Assembly (NCBI GenBank): GCA_008477525.1 | Contig: SPDT01000013.1 | Location: 1,783,501-1,847,500 of the forward strand | Direction: 5' to 3' | From: Hypomyces perniciosus | Taxonomy: Eukaryota; Ascomycota; Sordariomycetes; Hypocreales; Hypocreaceae | DNA: 64,000 nt | Notes under the pieces: generated by a model | What the model saw: only the letters and a program-made list of their open reading frames with translations | Told to the model about the DNA's origin: nothing | Database searches by the model: none | Translations under genes and position numbers: made by a program | In this document: in pieces, positions 57,801 through 64,000 of the stretch | Layout of the letters: each line of letters opens with the position of its first letter | How positions within the stretch are numbered: the stretch's first letter is position 1

Positions 57801-58259
57801 GTGGAGAAGCTTCTTGAAGAGGTTGAGTTATCGGATACCGATCCGCTTGCCGAACTGAGCTTTATAGAAGCTCGTGAAGTAACAGGTGGGCGAATTGTAT
57901 GTACTATCCCTCTCTAGACTTTATTTATAGCGCACTGGCTAGAGCCTGGGCTCATTAAGAAAGTGCTTGTTTTAATTATGTATAATAAGAGAGATATCCT
58001 GTATAATGAATTTTGTTGCTTGGTGATCATTGAGATGGTTACAGTGACTGTGGTGAGTACTATATATAGTAACTAATCTATTAGCGCGATACCTTTCCTA
58101 TTTAGGTAACCCCATCCACGCATCCATTTCCATTTCCATCCATTCCATGCGACTGCTCTGGGCGTCCATTCCACCCATTCCACTGCACGTTGACTGAAAT
58201 GGACGTCCATCCACTCAGCTAAGGCTGCGTGGATGGAAATGGAATGGATCGCCAGCCTG
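54842..58259 (+). mobile_element. Intact hAT DNA transposon with terminal inverted repeats
   Basis: The 3.4-kb element is bounded by CAGGGTGGCGATCCATTCCA on the left and its inverse on the right (one mismatch in 20). CAGG- ends are typical of hAT elements. Both ends carry dense subterminal copies of ATCCATTTCC / GGAAATGGAT (54,850-54,985 and 58,110-58,250), probable transposase-binding sites. Inside is an uninterrupted transposase ORF. The element is not RIP-mutated although its neighbours are, suggesting late arrival or single-copy status. The expected 8-bp target-site duplication is not visible: the flanks are GTAGTTAC and ACAGGGGG. Confidence 0.88.
55578..57917 (+). CDS. hAT-family transposase (779 aa, uninterrupted)
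   Basis: It catalyses cut-and-paste transposition of the surrounding element. A BED-type zinc finger is visible (Cys59-x2-Cys62, His84-x4-His89 within WVCKVC...EIHLWTDH). The RNase H-like core follows: Asp219 in AFDGWRSNNRHALYG, Asp285 in FTLDNASNND, and a TRWLSTLYMIRRA motif. The alpha-helical insertion leads to Glu702 in MSADVERLFSTAGRM, the catalytic Glu inside the hAT C-terminal dimerisation region (RMALDVLSTLP). Full length and all catalytic residues present mean it could be active. It is intronless, and the start is the first ATG of the open frame, about 0.74 kb from the left end. Confidence 0.92.
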   Translation: MHPQIQAQEDQENLWDLFPWKYFPGYTQSQRCASISSWIWQFGYDIEKSDDDTKRRWVCKVCVKSSKQKPHSTASNGTQNAEIHLWTDHSIWDPSGRRKPPSKAKENTSSRNIAEMMKLNTYNSREQQIANQIIGRFDRLAFQRLVVCWIINSNSSFRQSEDPYLRAVFEYLNPLVKTTEAHITHDTVRRRILKVYEENIEEIKRVLAAAPGLIHIAFDGWRSNNRHALYGIVCYFLDTVGQPQKLVLGLPELVDRHSGENIAAHVVDILRSYDITQKVGYFTLDNASNNDTAMKEIGKALGFKGETRRLRCFGHILNLAVKALLFGHDSEAFEDDILGNEALNAKAHEMWRRKGPIGKLHNLVVWIHRSDLLTNLLRSLQLVAFEKSEDPTIQAKKPLDVITDVVTRWLSTLYMIRRALLLKDFLEELWYRQKNEWEGSILRGKKSRSEMPLCLRDDNKLDEKDWNIIALFNEVLQHFEHVLITLEGDGRQRMRKYGYTKAYGCSWDLMFGYEYLLNKMEVYKAAAHRYPDPEHFKVNINLCWKKLDEYYSRLDETPVYYAAVALHPAYRWGYFEDIWADRPEWIQTAKSLVEGLYRSQYDPQVVSRDREPVMKKQRTYRNPFNEYCEESRQAPALLQSPFTPASSAVGDEYNDWFRDVHKSDQRILDPISYWCDRREEYPRLSRMALDVLSTLPMSADVERLFSTAGRMVRDDRANLDASTIGMTQTVRSWLRGGYIRSVEKLLEEVELSDTDPLAELSFIEAREVTGGRIVCTIPL

Positions 58260-58655
58260 ACAGGGGGTGTTCACGCCAGGACAACCGCGATATGATGGTT
58301 GGCTAGAAAACCATGCTTGGGTTTATTAACTGGCTTGAGTTATCGAGATTAATGGATACACACTTGGGTTTATTTTGGTCATGGCGAATAAATGCAAGTA
58401 TATAGCAGAATAGGGGAGAGAAGAAAAGAAGAAAAGAAGAAAAGTATACTTACATCCACTGAGACAATAACATAGATGAGATAATGGATGCCACGTTCTC
58501 TCACCAGCCGCTGGCCGCCTATGAGATTTGAGTCGCAGCAAGGAATTTACTGAGATTGTAACCCATTACTTATCATAGGCATCCCGAGACCCAGCAATTG
58601 AGAGGACTCCTCGTGTATGACTATTCCGCCCGCCGGACAAATCTAATACATCTTC
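58260..58655. other. Spacer between hAT and the next repeat
   Basis: Non-RIPed spacer with a GAAAA/AAGAA purine microsatellite at 58,420-58,444. No gene is seen. Confidence 0.5.
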
Positions 58656-59731
58656 CCTCCTACATCTACAGGTACCCCTACCTTTAGGTGCCTACTTACA
58701 GTAAAAATCACCACCTCTTGACTAGCTACTAAGAAAATACCTTTAAATCCCCCCTCGCCCTTTTTAGGCCCTTTAAGCAAAATAGTAACCGCCTTTATCC
58801 TTTTAAACGCCTAACCTATTTAAATTACTACTGCCGCTAGGCTAATAATAAACCTTTAAAACTAAAAAGATATTATTTTAATTTCCCTAGGCATTATAAA
58901 CTTATTTAGATTATTTATTATATTTAAAAAGCGCTTAATTAAAGAAATCTACTTTAAAAATATTAAAGTATTAAAAATTAACTTTAATAATAAAACTATT
59001 AAACCTAGTTTTAAAAGAATAGCTAAATAATATAAACCCTTTAATATATCTCTTTATAGCTATTTAGCAGAGTAGTATAAAAAACAAAGTAATTTAAAAT
59101 ACTTATAGGGAAATACTATTAAATACCTTTAAAGCTATTAATAATTACTCGATTATATTTAAAGGGAAATACTATAAAGCTGCTGCTTTCTAAATTATAA
59201 AAGCCTTTTAAAAGTTTTTTATTAACTTTACTATTATTGAATATTATAGCTTAAAGGGTATTTTAACCTTGAAAGAATTAAACGCTAATAATCATAATAT
59301 TTAATATTTTAAAGCTATAAAAAAGTAAACTTTTATTAATTTATATAACTTTATAAGCCTTACTTTATAAAATAAAAATAATTTACTTTTATTTATTAAT
59401 AAGTTAAGTAAAGGCTTTATAGTATTTTATATTAAAGTAGTTAAATAAAGTATATAACCTATTAAAATCCTCCCCCTTTTATAATAATTAAATAAAGGGA
59501 AGAAATAATAAAAATATTAAAGATAATTTAAAGAAAATCTTTAATAAAAATACTAGCTTTAAAGCCTTTAATAATAAGATTTTCCTTTAAGTCCCTTTAA
59601 ATTATATTTAAAGAAAAAATATTATGATTAAAGCTAAAAGCAGTATTATTAAGTTTTAGAAACTTAACTATATAGATATTATATATATATAAAAGGTATA
59701 TATAGGCTTTACTATTTAAATTTATAACAGG
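58656..59731. mobile_element. Unclassified interspersed repeat, second copy, strongly RIP-mutated
   Basis: This is the same repeat as 52,869-53,580, sharing its left end and extending further right. It is far more TpA-rich than the first copy. Its right end is hidden where the Gypsy LTR begins at about 59,732, so the LTR element may have inserted into it. Confidence 0.65.
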
Positions 59732-59953
59732 TGTAGCCTAACTGGAAAGCATATAGTTAAGGCACCTCTATATTGTCTATCTATAGCTAAAGGAAGGAAG
59801 CTCTATACTAGCTATGTATATATTATATAGTTGTGCGTATAGGGTTATGGCCAAGGTAGTTTCCTAATTAGGTAAGCGGTCTAGTATTAGTTATATTTCC
59901 GGATTCAGCATAGTCGTGATTCTGGGAGATATAGCCTAGCCTGTAATATTACC
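59732..59953 (-). repeat. Putative 3' LTR of the Gypsy relic
   Basis: Read on the minus strand, a polypurine tract (A-run then G-run, around 59,953-59,965) is followed by TAATATTACAGGCTAGGC, and the block ends GTTAGGCTACA at 59,732. This is the expected order of polypurine tract and 3' LTR. No matching 5' LTR is seen in the window. Confidence 0.55.
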
Positions 59954-62900
59954 CCCCCTTTTTATAGTAGCTCTCTCTTTAAGCGCTATTGCTTTACTGG
60001 CATATAGCTGTGAAGTGGCCTATTATTAGATTTAACTAGGCTATATTTGGATATATAGTTAGTAAAGGCTGCTCTATCTTTAAGTATATATATTAGTTTT
60101 TAGGTTAGCTTTATATATCCTTTCTATTATATTAATACTTCGCGGAAAAAGCTATAACCTTACTGTTTAGTCTTTGCGTAAAAGACCTCTTTAATTTCCT
60201 ATTTATCCTCGCTATTTACTTATATTAATAGTAGTTAAAGGTTATTTAAAATTTAGCCTAAACGACAGTTATTAACTGCTCTTTTTAACAGGTTAATATA
60301 AAATCGCGGGTATATACCAGTTAATATGCCTAGTTCTACTATATAAAGGCTAATAACCTTTATTATTATATATTTATAATATAAAGCATTAAGCTTTTTA
60401 AAAGGCTAGGGAGCATTATAGTTGCTAAAGTATAGCTAGACTTTATTATTTACTTTATATCTCTTAAAGGGGCTTTATTACTAGTTTATAAAGTCTTTAT
60501 AATATTATAATATAGCAGTAAATACTATTTAAGTAAAGGCAGTTACTCCTTTTAGCCTTTTAACTCCTTTTTTTATAGCCTTCTCCTTTTAATCTTTTAA
60601 TTTAATAGTTTTATTTTTTTTTATATATAGTTAAAAGGGTTTTATATAATAGCTGTACTTAAAGACAAAAGGCTGATTTAAATAGCTATATATTCGCAGT
60701 TATTTAAAGCTAGTTATATTACTAGGAAAAAGTGTCTTTAATTGCTTTAAAAGTAGTCTATATATACTCTAAAGTATATTTAAATCTTTTAATTACTGTT
60801 TTTTAATCTACTATTAATCTATAAGTAATATACTATATTTAAGCGTTATTGGGTTCCTACTAGTTTATAGAAAGCTCTCTAAAAGCAGCTAATTAAATTA
60901 AATCCTTAATCGCTAACTATAGATTAAGGCATCCTATAAAACTAATAATAATATTAAAGGAACCTCTTTATATATACTTTTACCTTTATATTCTCTATTA
61001 CTTTAAAAGTAATATTTTTAATAAGCCAGTTAATAATAACTTAAAGGTATTATACCTATATTAATTTTATAAATAATAGGTTAACTATAAAGTCTATAGC
61101 TAAATCGCTATAAATATACTAAAAAATAAGTAATAGTTTAAAGAGTCCTCGCTGATAGCTTCTCTATACTTTTCCTCTTTTATATATACTGCAGTTATAG
61201 AGGAATTATTAAACTATACTACTAATTCCTAGCTAAAAAAACCTACAGGAAATAATAGCTAAGGTTTTATTATAACCTAAATAGCCTAAAACTATAACAT
61301 TATATTCTATTTATATAATATAAATATATAGTATTTTACCTTTTATTTTAATTATAGCTAATACTTAACTATAGTCTTAAAATATTAATCTCTATTCTTT
61401 ATCGATTATATATTCTAATATCTATACTTTAAGTTAAAGGTCTGTAAAGAAAAAGCACTTTTCCTTTTTAACTATAATATATATTTATTAATATATTAAA
61501 TCCTTTTAAATTATTAGGTTTTATAGGTCTTATAATTCTTTATTTCTATTAAATATATATATTAAAGGGAGATTAATATTATTATCTTTAAATTGCTATA
61601 TTATTAATGCAGCTAGGATAAATTATATATAGCAGTTTAATTTATGCTTATTACCTTTATTAAATAAGAGGTTTTATTTTTTGCAGCTTAATATATTAAA
61701 AGTAGTTACTTTACTGCTTAACCTATATTAAATTATAAAATTAAACTGGGAAAAAAACTCTGCCTAGCGCATTTATTATTTAAAGAGTTTCCTATATATT
61801 ATAAAAAACTATAAATTCTCATAGTCTAAAATAACTTTAAAGGGGTTATAGCTATATAGCTTTACTCTTTACTTTTTTAGACAATAAATTACTGCCAGTA
61901 TTTTTTTATTATAAATAAAATAATTATATTTAATAAAGCTTAGCTTTTATAAATCATAAGCTATAATATAGTATTCTCCCTTTTTATTCTTTTATAAAAA
62001 GACTCTTTTTAAAGTATATCTTAAATAATTTATTTTAATAAAGGTATATTTTATAAGATTTTAAGCTTATAGTATAAAGGCTTTAATAAAGAGGCGTTTA
62101 AACTTTTAGAAAGCTGCTTTTTTATACTTTTCTATTAAAAAAGGGTCTCTTTTTTAGTTAGCTTTATAAGCAGGTAAACTTTTTAAAAGAATTTAAAAAT
62201 AAATATTGAATAGTAATTAATAAAGCTAAAAAAGCTTTAAACTTTTATTACTATTATAAGCGCCTGCTATTTATTAATAATTTACTGCTTTTTAAAGTTA
62301 TAAACAATTCTTTTACTAATATATATAACAAACTTAAAGTATTTAATCTTTTTTCATATAAATATATACTTATTAAGATCTAAGTATAGCCTAGTATTAG
62401 TAAAGGCATATAAAATTTACTAAACCTTCTTTATATAGTCTTTTTATAACCTATTAATATAGATTAAAATATTATTAAAGTATATTAACGCGAAGTTATT
62501 TAAAAAAGGGTATAGTATTTAATCAATATACTATTAAAATACTATTAATAAGCTAATAAATTTAAATAGAATTACTTGCTACTTATATAGGCTATAGTAT
62601 ATATAGAATACAGTTTTATATTTTTTTCTTTTCGCGACTTTAATTTTATAGAATACAGCTATTATATTTAACTTTATAAACTACTTTACTTTTATTAAGC
62701 TATTAAGGGTTTTTATAAAAAAGGGAAAAAGGTAATAATTTTACTGTATTATTGCATTTAAAGTGTAATAGTTTATATAAAAGTAAATTCCTTTTTTAAG
62801 TTTCTAGATAAACAGGATAAAGGCTATAGCAGTTAAGCTATTAGTTTAAATGAATCCTTTATTAAATCAATTAAAAAGGGTTTTTGATAATATTAATAGT

Positions 62901-63410
62901 TTTTTATATAATATACTGTAAAGGGGCTTTAAAAAAGTTTTAATACTTTACTGTATTTATTAGCTTTTAAGGGAATCTATAAATTAACTTTAAGGCAGTA
63001 TAGTAAAAGCTTAATAGCTTTTTTTATAAAGAATAGTAAATAAAACTCTTTATATAGTTTAAAGGGAATATATTTTTAAGGATTTATAGGTTTTTTAAGC
63101 TAAAATGTTTTTTAATATTAAATAAATTAATAGTTTAAAGGAAGTATATTTCCTTGTTACTATTTTTTTTAAAATAGCGGTATACTGCTTATAATATTAA
63201 GGCTAATATAAGCTAAGCTTTTTATATGGTTTTAATATTCCTAGGCTCCTCTTTATTTATAAATTATAGCTATAGGCTAGCTTTTTTATAGTTAACTTCC
63301 TTTTTACCTATATTATATATTACTTAATTAGCTTTAGCTTAAGGCTTACTGAAAATTAGGTTATAGTCTAGTTTATTTACTATATATAGGCGTATTAACG
63401 TTTAATATTG
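59732..63410 (-). mobile_element. Ty3/Gypsy LTR-retrotransposon relic, RIP-mutated, 5'-truncated
   Basis: Minus-strand conceptual reading shows Gypsy pol fragments: an RT start near 62,800 (LVLFIQKLKKGIYFYIDYY-like, where VLFV.KK.GGLRFCVDYR is typical), and the RT/RNase H connection near 62,150-62,230 (the FLGFINYYRRF...PLTELTKK block, with many stops). The remaining length towards 60,000 would be RNase H and integrase, too decayed to place. Gag, protease and a 5' LTR are not found; AT-rich RIPed sequence ends near 63,410. CpA/TpG depletion and TpA excess match the LINE. Confidence 0.65.
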
Positions 63411-64000
63411 TTAAAATAACGAGGTTATACTGAACCTCATTTATGTATGGCTTCTAGGAAGCTGCATACAACGCAGCAATAAGGAAACGACTGAGAGTCT
63501 AGTTGGGTTAACAATGGATGAACAATTGAATTGTAACTGAACTAATAGCTAGAAAGCTATAGAATATCTAGTGATGTGCGGCTGGTGTAGAAGTGATTGT
63601 ATAAACAATAGCTTTGTCTTCTATAATAGTCCTCCGACTAGACAATAGGAATGCGGCGGCAGAATTGGGTTTATGGCCCCATTCCTATTTTCCGCAAAAT
63701 TCATTTATATGGGAAATCGTCCAAATCGACTCACGGCCATACAAACAGGAAACCATTTTAGTCAGATTTTTCACAATAGCCATTATGGCTATTGTATTGA
63801 GTCTAGGGTAGGCGGGGTAGCTGGTCCTAGCTCAATTGTTATCGTTGAAGATAACAGAAATTTCCCGACTTACACCAAAGTTCCTCTAGGGACTCGGTCC
63901 TAGCGTCGGGCCTAATTCAGGGTTTAGCCAGAATAGGAAGGTTACCTAAATACACTGAAATCTTTACTTTTTAGCCCTCCTTTTTAACACTCCCTCTGGA
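63411..64000. other. Non-RIPed right edge of the window
   Basis: Base composition returns to normal. Two short overlapping ATG frames (63,614-63,811; 63,673-63,903) have no recognisable features, and no gene is called. Confidence 0.45.

Noticed and set aside
46571..63410. CRISPR-like or centromeric satellite explanation for the AT-rich blocks
   Set aside because: There is no regular repeat-spacer structure or satellite periodicity. The blocks resolve into decayed LINE and Gypsy coding order with TpA excess, which RIP explains.

Overview
The window looks like nuclear DNA of a filamentous ascomycete, most likely a Eurotiales (Aspergillus-like) fungus. Evidence: short introns (about 50-85 nt) with GT-AG ends and CTAAC/CTRAY branch points; recognisable fungal housekeeping genes (Rtt106, Mrp10, Cdc24, Vps60); and AT-rich transposon relics carrying the CpA-to-TpA signature of repeat-induced point mutation (RIP). 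The species cannot be fixed from the sequence alone.

Layout. Positions 1-24,100 are a gene-rich core: the 3' part of the histone chaperone gene rtt106 (+), mitochondrial ribosomal gene mrp10 (+), the Rho-GEF gene cdc24 (-, 4 exons), an F-box/WD40 gene (+), ESCRT-III vps60 (-), a gene for a large disordered Ser/Pro-rich protein (+) and a 2-oxoglutarate/Fe(II) oxygenase (+). Positions 24,100-40,950 are sparser: one doubtful gene at 24.6-25.3 kb, two small genes of unknown function (29.7 and 34.9 kb), a metallo-beta-lactamase-fold protein, a DUF3292-type membrane protein and an unrecognised acidic-linker protein. These are separated by intergenic stretches of up to 4.4 kb.

Positions 40,950-64,000 are accessory DNA. 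The main find is a pair of tiny, intron-containing genes, 9 kb apart (42,780-43,034 and 51,757-51,952). They encode secreted precursors of 64 and 44 residues: a near-identical signal peptide followed by short segments that each end in Trp-Lys-Arg, the layout of kexin-processed pheromones or RiPP/KEP precursors. They lie in a diverged segmental duplication of about 1.6-2 kb. Between them, 448 bp upstream of the second copy, sits a 4.7-kb LINE (46,571-51,294) with a perfect 15-bp target-site duplication. It is heavily RIP-mutated except at its 5' end. Further right are two RIP-mutated copies of an unclassified repeat, an intact non-RIPed hAT transposon (54,842-58,259, 779-residue transposase) and a RIPed, 5'-truncated Ty3/Gypsy relic on the minus strand.

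How the parts relate. The core genes are unrelated housekeeping functions: chromatin assembly, mitochondrial translation, polarity signalling, ubiquitin ligase targeting and endosomal sorting. No biosynthetic cluster is visible, and no DUF3328/UstYa-like or other obvious tailoring gene lies near the peptide precursors. Their products may therefore act as plain kexin-released peptides, or be modified by enzymes encoded elsewhere. All exon boundaries are inferred by eye from splice signals and reading-frame continuity.
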